Shown in pieces: positions 17,054-27,445 of a DNA stretch of 27,445 nt (positions are counted from its first letter, which is position 1; every line of letters starts with the position of its first letter). The stretch lies in the NCBI GenBank assembly GCA_022925895.1, contig JAKSYS010000752.1, forward strand, positions 1 through 27,445. Direction: 5' to 3'. A model generated the notes under the pieces. It was given only the letters and a program-made list of their open reading frames with translations. It was not told the DNA's origin and did not search any database. This DNA comes from Fragilaria crotonensis (Eukaryota; Bacillariophyta; Fragilariophyceae; Fragilariales; Fragilariaceae). The translations under genes were made by a program, and so were the position numbers.

Positions 17054-18442
17054 CTACTTCCTTTTCAAGATGGCGTTGTACTCCGTTTGTACCTCTCGCC
17101 AGAGTTCTGCCAGAAAAGTCTGGCGCTCTTTTTTAGTCTTGAATGTACTCAATCTCTCGCGATGCAGTTTAAGCAAGCGCTTCTTGACCATTAATCGAAA
17201 TTCTTTATCATCGGCGCCTTGCGGTATCCCCTGTAGCTTGTATAATTCATACGCAATCTGTAGTTGGCGGGGCGTGATGCATCCCAATGATGCTGCTCGG
17301 CTTACATCTATTTCTCGAAGAGTGGAAAAGCATCCCTCCTCAAGATAGTGAGACGGCAGCCAGGGTTCCTCGGATTCAACCGATTCAACCAACATTTCAT
17401 AGTCCACGCGGTTGCGAAGCGCCACAAACCCGGGAGCAGGATCTTCCACGTTCATCTCCACAATGTCATCTGATTCCTTCGCCAGCTCATGGACCGTGCG
17501 AATCATGATCTTTCCATGTCCGCGACGCTGATAAGGAGGTAGTAGCAGAACTTGACAAATGCGTACCACAATTCCGGCTTTGGGTTTTCGGAAGGGTGAA
17601 TTGAAATGGAAGAGAGTCACATAGCCGCAGAGTGAATAGCGACGAGTTCCGTGCTTTTTAAACAAGTACAACACCCTCCAGTAACCTCCGCCATTGGATT
17701 GGTGCAGGTCGACGCCATCGGCGTTCTCAATGAAAAAAACAGCGAGATTCTGAACTCGAGAATGATAGTCGGCAGCTTGTTCACTGTCAGCAATAGTCAA
17801 GATGAAATCTTCACTGTCATCATCATATTTTCCTTGAGAAGAGTACGCCCTGAGAATTTTTCCAATGGGTTGTCGCAAAAAATCGTCGACGATGAGACTT
17901 TTGTCTTCGGCTAGGGGAGGCAACGCTCTTGCAAGTCGTTCCGTGATTTCATCAGGGTGCATTCGACGATGTCGTGTCTTTCCTGCATCAGAGTGATCAT
18001 CCTCGGTATTAAGATCCTTCTCGGCGTCAATTGACAGCCCGAAGTCATCGTCTTCGTTATCACAACCATCATCGGAAACTTCGTCGTCCGTCTCGGACCC
18101 AGCGGAATCTCGCTCGATTTTGAGAAACTTTTTCTGCCGTCCAACTTTCCCCGATTGTCGTTTCCTTTTCTTGCATCTGATAGAAAAACTCACGTGAGCA
18201 GCTTCACATGAGGGAGACAAAACGATAGATGCTAGCAACTCATGAGTGGCACCCTCATGGTTAAGGTACGTCGGATGTGCCTTGGCTGCTACCCGGAAAG
18301 GCTGATAACCTCGGATCCATTCGCCGTCAAAACACTGATGCGTGTACTCTGGACTAAAAGCTTGACCTAGCATGCAAAGTGAGATGCATTGAGCAGCCGA
18401 CGAGAAACGGGGGTCGTCGGAAGTGTCCGTTTGATCCGACAT
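17054..18442 (-). CDS. HAT1: Histone acetyltransferase type B catalytic subunit
   Basis: The frame is intact: 462 residues from ATG 18442 to TAG 17056-17054. HAT1 acetylates newly made histone H4 (K5/K12) with acetyl-CoA, usually bound to an RbAp46/48 partner. The GNAT acetyl-CoA loop Q305-R-R-G-H-G310 is present (family pattern Q/RxxGxG), preceded by strands R-I-C-Q-V-L-L-L-P and followed by the V-E-D-P region (E-M-N-V-E-D-P-A-P-G-F), which are typical of HAT1. The basic helical C-terminus is kept. Unusual is a ~75-residue insertion (about residues 90-165) with a basic cluster (K-K-R-K-R) and then an Asp/Glu-rich stretch, which makes the protein longer than the ~374 residues of yeast and ~419 of human. 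The basic cluster could be a nuclear localisation signal. Confidence 0.93.
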   Translation of the reverse strand: MSDQTDTSDDPRFSSAAQCISLCMLGQAFSPEYTHQCFDGEWIRGYQPFRVAAKAHPTYLNHEGATHELLASIVLSPSCEAAHVSFSIRCKKRKRQSGKVGRQKKFLKIERDSAGSETDDEVSDDGCDNEDDDFGLSIDAEKDLNTEDDHSDAGKTRHRRMHPDEITERLARALPPLAEDKSLIVDDFLRQPIGKILRAYSSQGKYDDDSEDFILTIADSEQAADYHSRVQNLAVFFIENADGVDLHQSNGGGYWRVLYLFKKHGTRRYSLCGYVTLFHFNSPFRKPKAGIVVRICQVLLLPPYQRRGHGKIMIRTVHELAKESDDIVEMNVEDPAPGFVALRNRVDYEMLVESVESEEPWLPSHYLEEGCFSTLREIDVSRAASLGCITPRQLQIAYELYKLQGIPQGADDKEFRLMVKKRLLKLHRERLSTFKTKKERQTFLAELWREVQTEYNAILKRK

Positions 18443-19425
18443 CGTGAGGTGATACTAAATGGTATTGGCAATGACGGCCTAACATTGAGCACATCTGCCA
18501 CTGTAGTATGGTACGGTGCAAGACGCAAGTGTTCAAGATCGAAGATGATACAGGGTACTTCCGAACTTCCGAACTGTGTTATCTACTACCGCGGTAGCGT
18601 AGGCCACAAGAGAGAAGTACCAGCGTATGACATACCAGGTACCAGGTTCTGTACCAGGAAACTCAGTTCAGTCAAGCTACAGCAGCTAACGGCTGTTATT
18701 GTGCCGTTATTGACGTTGAAATTTCGTCCCCGCCAGCTGAGTCCCATCCGGCTTTGGATACGAAGATTCTCACGCCAACTGTATACGGCGAAATGCCAGT
18801 ACGAAAACTACAGTTGTCCCGGACTGCTTTCCGCCCTCATAACCTCCTTTTCTACAACAACAATTTGTCCACTTTAACCCAGTGCAATTCAACTGCAATT
18901 TCCCTTCATGTGCCAACTAATTTCCAACATGTGTCCGTCATCATGTTGGCTAAGTCTGGCAATGTTGCAACAGTTGTTGCGATCATCAATTCGCTCGTGA
19001 AAGTGGAGTTGGTCCTGACATTTCAATGCCCTTATCAGTGGGATGAAGGCTTTGAATGTTCACTCCCACAACCCTCTAACTTTGCGAAAGTAGATCGGCA
19101 AGATTCAATTGGACCTGGATTGAATTGGTTCTTTCAAAATGAAACCTAGAAATAAGCTCATAAGTTAAACTAACAGAATTACAAAACTCTACGTTTGACC
19201 GAACCCGGATTTCTACGAACTAGTACGCAGCCTTGATCATGCCGTGTACTTCGACTAGTTCTACAATACTGTACATCCACTACCCTACCACATACGACGG
19301 TAAAATATGGAAGAGATTAATTATAATGGGCTTTTTCGAGCTCGCATGCCACGCTTAGTTGTACTAGTACTCTGTACTCAGTATCATACTCCCTAATTTA
19401 GCAAATAGAGTAGTAGTACGTGTAG
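18443..19425. other. HAT1 upstream region and gene-poor space
   Basis: GTAC-type words, including ACCAGGTACCAGG (about 18633-18645) and TATGGTACGG, cluster within 210 bp upstream of HAT1. Further on lies one doubtful + strand ORF (18754-19149) and AT-rich sequence leading to the MITE at 19426. Confidence 0.4.
18754..19149 (+). CDS. Doubtful ORF, 131 residues
   Basis: I do not recognise it. The frame has no known motif, no clear signal peptide and an ordinary composition; the open frame extends upstream of the ATG. It lies between HAT1 (opposite strand) and a MITE. It may be a transposon scrap or chance ORF. Confidence 0.2.
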   Translation: MDTKILTPTVYGEMPVRKLQLSRTAFRPHNLLFYNNNLSTLTQCNSTAISLHVPTNFQHVSVIMLAKSGNVATVVAIINSLVKVELVLTFQCPYQWDEGFECSLPQPSNFAKVDRQDSIGPGLNWFFQNET

Positions 19426-19888
19426 CAAGGGTGGCATAAACCTAATTTCTTGTTTTCTCAAATAAGATTTAAGGTTTGAGTATTTAAACCTTAATTAAAC
19501 CTTAATAAACCTAATAAGAGGCTGTAGTAGTACTGTAATACATAATACTCAGTATCTTGTGCACTGAACACAAACTTGGGGACTTTAGCTGGCACTTCAA
19601 TGATGATGGTACCAGGTAACACTGCAATTAGTAAATCCACACTGGGATGCACCATGGGGACAGCATCACAATCCACAATCCACAATCGCTATGCATAGTG
19701 TATGGTAGCCATCGTCTTGCTTCGCTCAACCAACAGCAATGCTAGAAATAGGAGTCACCATTGAGTACTACTGACTATGTACACTGTCTACTGTATTTAA
19801 ACCTTAAAGCCGTCCAATAACAAAATCAAGGTTTAGTATTTAAACATTAATAAACCTTTCGTATTTAAACCTAGTGATGCCACCCTTG
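19426..19888. mobile_element. hAT-like MITE, 463 bp
   Basis: The ends are 12-bp perfect inverted repeats: CAAGGGTGGCAT at 19426-19437 and its complement at 19877-19888. They are flanked by the near-identical 8-mers ACGTGTAG (19418-19425) and ACATGTAG (19889-19896), 7 of 8 matching. An 8-bp target duplication and a CA-starting, GGGTGGC-type end fit hAT elements. Inside each end are several TTTAAACCTTAA/AATAAACCT words in both orientations, as in hAT subterminal repeats. There is no room for a transposase. Confidence 0.65.
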
Positions 19889-20439
19889 ACATGTAGTAGT
19901 AGTCGTATAAGTAGGAAAATCTCTTTTTTTCTTGGGGAAATTGCTATTGTACCTGTAAACTATGCAAACGCCTCTTTTCTACGAACAAAACAGGTGCAAT
20001 GAGAAAGAAAAAAGGTGTTATAAAGTTGCTGCAAAAATAACAGGTGGAATAGCAATTTGCGCTCCTTGAAGTCCCGGAAGTAAAAGTGCTCCTCGTATCT
20101 TGTTGCAGTGGTATTGCACGTATTTCCCCCGTCAGCCACCAGTCACGAGCAGTACGCTCCGATATGTAAACACTGCCATTCGTATTGAGAAGCTTAAGAA
20201 CTGTAGCCTTCTGCTTGATACAATTGTGGACGTAATCCAAATGCTTGGCCCTTGCCCGTCGCAACGCGCTCTCCATCAGCGGGGGTACTCAAACTCCATC
20301 AAAATGTGCCTTGTGGTGCATTGTGTCATACTGGTCCACTGCTAACGGCTCTCAGACCATGGGTGAGGTGATCGGCCGCAAAAAGTAACCGGGTCTCTTG
20401 TAACCTCTAGCTATGTGTCGAAGTTATTCATTTTCCCAA
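19889..20439. other. Gene-poor spacer with one weak minus-strand ORF
   Basis: This lies between the MITE and the decayed RT element. The minus-strand ORF at 19944-20276 is described separately; nothing else was recognised. Confidence 0.35.
19944..20276 (-). pseudogene. Minus-strand ORF, possibly the 3' remnant of the neighbouring retroelement
   Basis: The 110-codon frame has a protein-like first half (R-R-A-R-A-K-H-L-D-Y-V-H and R-T-A-R-D-W-W-L-T-G). The register upstream to about 20345 also reads sensibly apart from one TGA (20294-20292). It follows the RT relic on the same strand. No family recognised, so its link to that element is inferred from position and strand only. Confidence 0.25.
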
Positions 20440-22970
20440 GGTTCAAGTGAGGAAACATATTCCACAAACGTTAAACGAGGGTGATTGGCTCCGGTGCAAT
20501 ATATTCATTGTCCCTATTACCATTAGGTGATATCCATTGATCAATCGGATGAGGTAAAAACGTGCGTCGGGTGGGAGGCTTCGGGAAGTTGGTGGAAGTG
20601 GAGAAGTATACTTATGGATACATACGGTTGGTTTGGATAATGGCTCCTTTGAATTCGATATCCCGCTTCTGTTTGAATTGCAATTTGTGATCCGTACTTG
20701 TATGCATAATGGCATTGGTGTTGGATAGCTCTCAACCAAAGCAATCATCCTAATGGTTGATGTAATAATCCTGCTTCATTACTCCAGAGCAACTTTGCTT
20801 TCCTCGTCAATCTGTATTTACTTTAAACACTTTGTCTCACTGTTGCAGTTTGATGGACAAAAATTCTTCTTCTTGCTCAAGTTGATTGAAGGTCCTGAAG
20901 TGGTAGCAACAATATCAGAAATCATCACTGCTGCCTGTAAACATAATCTGCAGTAATTCTATCGGCCAATTTGAGTGAATGGTCCTAATGTTATCATTAT
21001 GTCCATAATGCAACAATCATTTTCTCTCATTGTTTTGAAGGAATACCTGTTGAGTCCACTTTGATGGTCGCATTCTTGATCGACTCTAAAGAATTCCAGA
21101 GTGACATCACCCATTTGGACTCAAGTGTGGAAGCTATTTTGTGACATGACCCTGAAGAATTTAGTGCAATGTTCCAGCTGTCATTTGTGTCCATGATGTC
21201 AATGCACATTTCAAAGAATTGCGCCCGTGAGGACTGACGCCTGTGGACAATGTTTAAAAGGCAGTGATCTGCTGACCCAACTCCCCTGTTGAACACATGA
21301 GTGTTGAAAATTTGCGCTGTCATGACAAAGAGGACAAAATAATATTTCTCTGTTGGTGTTTTGATTTCAACCACACTTTGCCACAATTACGGTCATTGTT
21401 CTCCGCTGAACTTGATCAAGTTCTTGTTTATACGTCAAAATGGAATATGACCAGGGATATCCAATACTTGGTAATAACATGAGTGAGTAGGTCCACCTTT
21501 CTCCGGCCATTACTGTACTTTGCAAATAAACACCGTGTTTTGATCGCTCTTTGCCGTCAGTTGTCGAAATTGTTCTTGATGTGTTCCGGCTGGTTCTCTA
21601 TAGTGGCCAAGTGTCTATTGGGCTTCATTATACTAGGGTGGCCGTTTGCATCATCCACAAAGCCAATCATTCCAATTTCCATTTGTATTTCTTCTATCTG
21701 GATTACAATAGATTGCTTTGTGTGATTGAAGGTCAAAGCAATCAAAGAATATGAATTATAAAAAACCTTTGGTGAGTTTCCACTGCCTTCACCGGTTCCA
21801 TAAAATGGTCATGATTGTTTATACTCGTATCCTGTTTCAGTTGTATACAATATTTTGCTTTGTCCAATGTGGTTACATATGCGACGGACTAACATTGCCA
21901 GATTTGGTCTTATGCGGACGTGGCATGGCATAGCATCATCATTCGTTCTCACAAATGTTTTCCTGCACACTTGCAATATTTCAAACTGTAGTTCTTCATT
22001 TAGAACTGGATCCAATGCTGTGTGGTGCAGTTCTTGTTATCCAGATTGTCCAATGCTTAACTCCTTTAACATTTCCTTGGCTTGATATAAAGCTGCTCTC
22101 CATGTTATACTACCCAAGTCAAGTTTAAATTGGAAGCAAAAATGTGAATCAGCACTCATGTCCTATGAATACAAACATTGTCTGTCAACATCTTTAAACA
22201 ATATAGTATCGATCACTGTCTGCCTCCTCTGGTACGAGTAGCCTGGCTCGAACGCATAATTGAGCATATGAACATGAAGGCCTACAATGGGAGATTCCAT
22301 GTAGTTCCATTCTGTTTGATTTTGCGACTCCGCCCCTCTGTTTCTTCTCAACCTTCGTTTTCCACCTTGTTCGTTGGGCATTGATGAGGTGCTGCAAGGG
22401 CTTTCTAGTGTTCCAAATGTAATCCTGATGGCCACGTGGCGTTTTTGTCCTTCCAGACTGCAAGTTTTCGCACATACTGGTCCTCCGTAATACTGGGTCG
22501 TATTTGTACCCAATGCTGCCATCTCCTCGTTTGTTTCAAATGTTTGATGAGTAATACGACATTTTGGTCCATTCTTTCAGTCCCATACTGTGCGATTCAA
22601 GATTGAATTGCCAACTGCTCCATCACCTCTGTATCTCAAAGCATCAATTAGTGGTTGAACTGTAAACGGGGAACGTTGCTCTTGTCCAAAATGTTCTCGA
22701 TTCCTTCGTTAAAAATAAGACGTCTGTGGGGACATCCATTTGTTTCCATTCCATACATGTTCTTGGGTCATCATCTTGGTGTACTGGAATTACGTTTTGA
22801 GTGATGCCTTTTCTGACTTATTGTGGATTTCTAAGGTACCTGCATTTGGCAAACAGTCATTCAAATGCTTCTGCTTTCCGAACTTTGTGAAGGATTTTGG
22901 CTTGATCTCTTGCTTCCCACATGAGAAGGTGGGTTTTGTTAGTAACTGTGAATTTAGATGGTAACAAGAA
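20440..22970 (-). pseudogene. Decayed reverse-transcriptase element, RT part
   Basis: Scattered minus-strand frames interrupted by stops and shifts line up in the order expected for one RT protein. In sequence they are: W-E-A-R-D-Q-A-K and V-I-P-V-H-Q-D-D-D-P-R-T-C (22.93-22.73 kb), R-E-H-F-G-Q (~22.69 kb), Y-Y-G-G-P-V-C-A-K-T-C (~22.48 kb), G-Y-S-Y-Q-R-R-Q-T-V (~22.24 kb), and R-I-R-P-N-L-A-M-L (~21.9 kb, where a catalytic Asp is expected but absent). Then come P-F-Y-G-T-G-E-G-S-G-N-S-P (~21.8 kb), the active-site box I-G-F-V-D-D (~21.67 kb) and L-E-S-K-W...N-A-T-I (~21.1 kb). These resemble, from general knowledge, a family of RT proteins widespread in diatom genomes with LINE-like RT motifs. 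The product is certainly non-functional here. Confidence 0.62.
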
Positions 22971-24580
22971 CCCACATCACAAAATGACCTCTGTTCAGGA
23001 GCTAGTGAACATTTACACAAACCAGCCACCTGAAAAATATGTTGATGTAAACAAAAATGAACTTGTTGCAACGTTTATAATGACATACGGTGATTTGTTA
23101 CATATTCTTGAGGATGTGATTCTTAGTATCCTAATTTGTTCACGGAAGCAACTCATTTATGGTATCTTCTTGCAAACATTGTTGTTGTTAATGTTGCTAA
23201 TTGATAAAAACATGTTGTACCTAAAATTTGCATTGTTTGTATTTCACAAGAGATGGGTTCAAGCTTGCTATTTGTTTTAATGCATTCCAGTGCCTAGCTA
23301 TTTTGTCATCAGGTTATCTTTAAACTGGTGCAATGTATTTCAAGAACATCTTAGTTGTCATCCAACTCCCATGCATTATTGTCACTATTGCCTCCTTTTC
23401 ATGTCACTCATTGCCAGCATACATTGCTTCCTGCTCAAGTCTGTAAAAGCCGGCAACATCTTCCATTTCTTCCAACTACGCCTTGTTGCAATTCGGCTGC
23501 TATTTTTCCATGCCGTCTAGATTGCTTTCGAATGGTTCATTGCAGTCTCTGACAAGTACCATTTCCCTTCCTTTTAATTGCTGGTTGTTTTAAGGTACAA
23601 CAACACGTCTTGTAAGTCAGCCATCAAAATTCATTGCAAACACTCTCGTATTGTCCATACATTTTTCTATTTGCTCTCCCCGTACATCATTTGTTCGTTA
23701 ATTTGCCATTGTTAACACTATCGGACGCGCTTTCAATTCGGGTGGATGAATTGGACCTGGTCATTGTTGAAATAATTCTCACTATTGGCGTTGTGCTTGT
23801 TGTAGAGTTGTTCCATTTTCCGGCCTGGATTCTGAGATTGACGTAGTACTTGGATCAGTGTCGACATGTAAAACTGGCGTTACGTAGAGTCATCCAAGAA
23901 TTCTCTCATTCGCTTGAGAGGCCATCATCATACAATTGCTTGACTCGAGCGGGACCCGTAAAAAGGGTGCAACGGTGGCATTGCATCACTTGGGACATCA
24001 GTTTGGAGCCATTTTGGGAGTGCCATTAAGGGTGATCTTTGATTTTTATCAATTGCCATCTCGTCAACTACAACACAGTATCTGCCACTATCATTGTTTT
24101 TGGAAAAGGTAGAGGTAGATTGCTGTGCTGACTAGGAACATGTCCAATGTTGCAAGCAAAACATCATATCACTTGAAATATTCTGTAGGATCACAACCAT
24201 TGACATGGTCAATGGCTGAGTTTGGTCCCGAATTGCTTTCTCATATCCTTCAGTAATTTGTGTCGGAGAGGATATGGAACAAATGCCGGTGTCAAATTTA
24301 ATAGAATCCTTCGTTTCTGCAACATTTGAACTGAGACTTTGTGAAGAACTTCGATGGAATATGCTTGTGTAAAAACCGTGTGAGTTGGATTCTTGAATTG
24401 AAGATACTACATGTAGAACATCCGAAACATTGGATCTTCATTCCTGCCGCCTGGGTACGGTTGAAGAAGCTTGGGTCATACTTTGTGACGAATCTGGTGC
24501 GTGTTTTGTCCCATTGTTTTTCCGTCCAGACCCACTGATGATCCGTATCATAACAATTCTTTTCTGTCATCATGAGTTTG
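22971..24580 (-). pseudogene. Probable 5' part of the same decayed retroelement
   Basis: Upstream on the same strand, stop-broken but protein-like stretches continue. Examples are a frame at about 24146-23930 with N-D-S-G-R-Y-C-V-V-V-D-E-M, a Thr/Ser-rich one at about 23880-23780, and a Cys-containing ORF (24573-24298) with C-F-G-C-S-T-C. None matches a domain I can name. The continuity of strand, the similar decay and the length suggest the region upstream of the RT. Short + strand frames here (for example 22921-23280) are AT-rich chance ORFs as far as I can tell. Confidence 0.35.
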
Positions 24581-24643
24581 ACTCTTGGAAGAGCTTTGAT
24601 ATAACAAATTGTTGTTTGTTTGGATGTGGTGTAGAATGAAGTA

Positions 24644-24689
24644 GCTACAAGCCTTGTAGCTCGTCATATTACCTCAGGTAATATGACGA
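24644..24689. repeat. Two adjacent near-perfect palindromes
   Basis: The first has 8-bp arms, GCTACAAG (24644-24651) and its complement (24653-24660), around one base. The second follows with no gap: 14-bp arms TCGTCATATTACCT (24661-24674) and its complement (24676-24689), again around one base. They lie just beyond the presumed 5' end of the decayed RT element. They could be an element terminus, a replication/transcription hairpin pair or a binding site for a dimeric protein. Confidence 0.8.
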
Positions 24690-26813
24690 TCATCTTGGCA
24701 TATAGTTTTCCGATAAAACTCGAACTCTTCCTGATGGATGGTTTGATCTGTCCACTTGAGAATGCTGTTCAATGGGGCAGTTGATTTGTTCAATGGGGTA
24801 GTTTTGGTAATTGATAAGTACATCATCTCTTAAGGACTCTTGTACCGCCTGCAGCCAATGGGTGTGGATAACATTTGGAGTGACTTCATGTTTCGTGCTG
24901 GTGCCAAAAAAATTGAATTTACCATTTTTTGCTTGTTCACTTTGACTCGACGGCCTAGATTACCAGTGATATCAGACATCTCATCATGACTTGCTGGTTT
25001 GTCTTTTTAGCTCACATCATGGGTCATGGTAAAGGTGTCAATGGGAAAGGTCGACCTGATCGAGGACGCTTGATACGTAGGGCTACGTAAGTAACCCGTT
25101 GACTTTTGTAGGTGATTTCAACTACGCTTGAGTTAAAATTCATTATCCATGAGACCATGAGACATAGAATCATGTTAACAAGAAATAGTGAAAAAAGGGA
25201 CTCTGCAATTTTGGAAATCTCAGAATATAGAGCAACCGAGAGTGCCTTTAAAATGGGCTTTGTTTGAGTAACTCGCAGGCGTCAAAAAATTCGCGCGGGT
25301 AAGTTGATGTTCAAAACTTTAAAACTCTAAACTTCAATGTTATGCCGTATAAGAAGACCCTTAGTAGTATGGTGGGGTACTCCAGTACTACACAGTGAAT
25401 CCCGGAAGGTTTTCACGCAATGGCAACCCTATATTTATTTTAGGGGAAATTACAAGAACATCATTTACGTTTTCATTTTTCAATAACACTTAATGACCCT
25501 CTATAAACTGAAAAGCCTTTTGGTATTTCATGCAAAATATTTTCAATATTACAATAACACCAGATGTGTTTGTCACATTTTTACTTAAAAACCTTAATGA
25601 TCTCAAACATTTACAATAACCCCATTTATCACCAGCCATGCCAACTCTCCACAGACACATTGGTACACTGTTTTGTACATATCATCAAAAATGAAGATCT
25701 CATCCTGGTTGCCATGGCCATTATTTCATTCCGCTCATTGTCATCAACTTTAAACCAAGGCAAGCATGTGCTTAGTCTTGCATGAACAACAAAGCTTAGC
25801 AGTGGTCATAATTCCTTATCGTAGGGTGTTGTTGTTCTTTTACATGCAATTCTGAATCCGTCTGCTTGATTGATGAATTGTTGGTGTCACTGATGCCAGT
25901 ACTTTACACAATTCCCTGTACCCAGTACCATACATTATCACAAACTCCATATCTTGAAGAGTCATATCTTTATATTGCATGCTGACCCTGATCTGTTCCA
26001 GTATTGTATTGTGCTGTTGGATTCAGTGGTGTTCCTCTGTTAGTACAAGAGCAGGGGCATCCGGTTCTTTTTGTATGTTTGATTGACAGTGTTCATGTGT
26101 TCAGTATGCAAGTATTGGTTGACAGTAGAGTTAAGGTTTGTAGAACCTAGAAGTCTACTGTTGGATTTGGTGGGAGAGGAAGCAAACCTGATGGCTCATC
26201 CAGCCTTGGGAGCAGGTGTCTTGAAGAAGTAGACCATAATGATACAAATATGTAGATTATGTATGAACTAAGAAGTAAAGGCCTTAACGGTTTTTGTAGG
26301 TGAAATTTTATGAGCTTAAACTAAGCTTAGAAGTGAAAGTGAGATGTACCATTTTGGTTGGAATCTCACAAATGAGCGAGGTGTGGTTGAAGTCCCATTT
26401 ATTGAGACAGTCCTCTATAGAAAAATGAGTGTTGTTGAAGTTGTTGACAACACTCATGATTTGCATGACTTTGACACCAAATTGAAAATGCGACTGTTGT
26501 TACGGGACTCTAAGTTCTGATTCTCGGATCTTACTATGGAATGGGTTGCGGACAGTCGCTAGGAAAGATAATGGACTTTCTACTGTATTACTGTATGGTT
26601 TTTTACTTTACCCCTTACATTGATATGGATTTCGGATTACGGATTACGGATCACTTCAGGTTGAGTATAGTACAAGTAGTCGTACAGTACTGCATGAACA
26701 GGTGGATACTCGATGCGCGCGCTGTACACATCGTACGCCAAGTACAGCGTAAAGTGTACTCGTAGTATAGTAGCACGTAGCACCTACTATGCATAGCAGG
26801 TAGCAGGAAAGAC
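24690..26813. other. AT-rich region without recognisable genes
   Basis: Only short, uncharacteristic frames are seen on both strands (for example 25564-25785 + and 26541-26765 +), with no RNA gene. GTAC words reappear near 25375-25395 and densely at 26670-26780. Further transposon decay products are likely but cannot be shown by eye. Confidence 0.4.
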
Positions 26814-27332
26814 ATGATACATTCGGAGCCCGGAGTAGCTTTTACGTGTCCAACATTTTTAGCAAGCAGAGGTGGGTTCACGTTATGTCCCACAGAATCT
26901 CGTGTCATAGTCAGTTGTCAGTTGCCAACAGTCGGAGTACCGTACTGTCAGTACCTCTGCGTACTCAGTAACGTGTACCAGTACAAGCTACCAGTACTTG
27001 TTGTACTGTTGATGTCTACCGTAGGCAAAGCGCACAGGAACAAAATTCCTATGCGCGGCAACGGAAAACCATACGTGCGCACAAAATTTGATTTGATGTT
27101 CTTCCAAGGGCGTCTGCATGTTCAGTCGGCCACGTTTGGCCCTCTCTCTGCCCACAGCTTCACAGGTTTCAGTATGGATTACGGATGCACCATGGCCCCA
27201 TGGCCTTCGATGCTGAGCATGATATCAGTACCGGAGACACAAGGTGCGACATCAAAATTGCGCCACCTTCTGAAACACGGTTCATCTGGAGTACTTTGCG
27301 CTATGATACAACCCTCTAGAATGATATCATAG
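26814..27332 (+). CDS. Doubtful ORF, 172 residues, at the right edge
   Basis: I do not recognise it. The frame has no motif I can name. In the last ~140 bases a different + strand frame (from ATG 27188 to TAG 27320) also reads like protein, with F-D-A-E-H-D-I-S-T-G-D-T-R and an acidic/aromatic end. The region may therefore hold a spliced or frame-broken gene fragment or transposon scrap instead of this ORF. Confidence 0.2.
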   Translation: MIHSEPGVAFTCPTFLASRGGFTLCPTESRVIVSCQLPTVGVPYCQYLCVLSNVYQYKLPVLVVLLMSTVGKAHRNKIPMRGNGKPYVRTKFDLMFFQGRLHVQSATFGPLSAHSFTGFSMDYGCTMAPWPSMLSMISVPETQGATSKLRHLLKHGSSGVLCAMIQPSRMIS

Positions 27333-27445
27333 TACAGCGACTAAGTATCGCCCACTAGTGAGGCATATGGTCTCGTCCCGTTGCGCCCCTACTTGGTGTA
27401 ATTGTCGTTTTGGCGTACGACATAAGCAAAAAGTCTACATGGTTT

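Overview
The window looks like nuclear DNA of a diatom, probably a pennate one such as Phaeodactylum or a Nitzschia relative; the species call is inference. The evidence is a Ty1/copia element whose gag finger and integrase wording resemble the diatom CoDi elements, short spliceosomal introns, signal-peptide-led precursors of plastid-type proteins, and a eukaryotic HAT1.

Layout. Positions 1-3348 hold no convincing gene but contain nested DNA transposons. A 717-bp element (247-963, 17-bp TIRs, TSD TAGA) has landed two bases inside the left end of an older ~2.16-kb TIR element (966-3122, TSD TTA once the inner element is removed). Positions 3349-8903 are a nearly full-length, very young Ty1/copia retrotransposon: 140-bp LTRs differing at one base, TSD TTCAT, then gag, protease-integrase and RT-RNase H. 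Its frame is broken at three places. Directly after the 5' LTR, where the primer-binding site belongs, 12 nt are perfectly complementary to a stretch inside the LTR, as expected for a self-priming element. Its 3' LTR lies 96 bp upstream of the next gene (9000-9984, + strand, disordered/coiled-coil protein).

Positions 10296-18442 are the genic core: five consecutive genes on the minus strand. They are a three-exon gene for a small membrane protein with a signal peptide (exons assembled here by hand), a PAP/fibrillin-like plastid lipid-associated protein, an F-box plus SPRY protein, a protein with two membrane segments and a SAP-like domain, and the histone acetyltransferase HAT1. Several of these carry single-base frame breaks, mostly in short homopolymers, while HAT1 and the three-exon gene are clean. 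This points to either uncorrected sequence errors or early decay.

Positions 18443-27445 are gene-poor and AT-richer. They contain an hAT-like MITE (19426-19888), a long decayed reverse-transcriptase element on the minus strand (about 20.4-24.6 kb), a back-to-back pair of near-perfect palindromes beside its presumed 5' end (24644-24689), and otherwise only weak ORFs.

No RNA genes or CRISPR arrays were recognised. No new multi-gene system is evident. The most interesting signals are the self-complementary primer site of the copia element, the nested transposons with recoverable target sites, and the eroded RT element with its palindromes.
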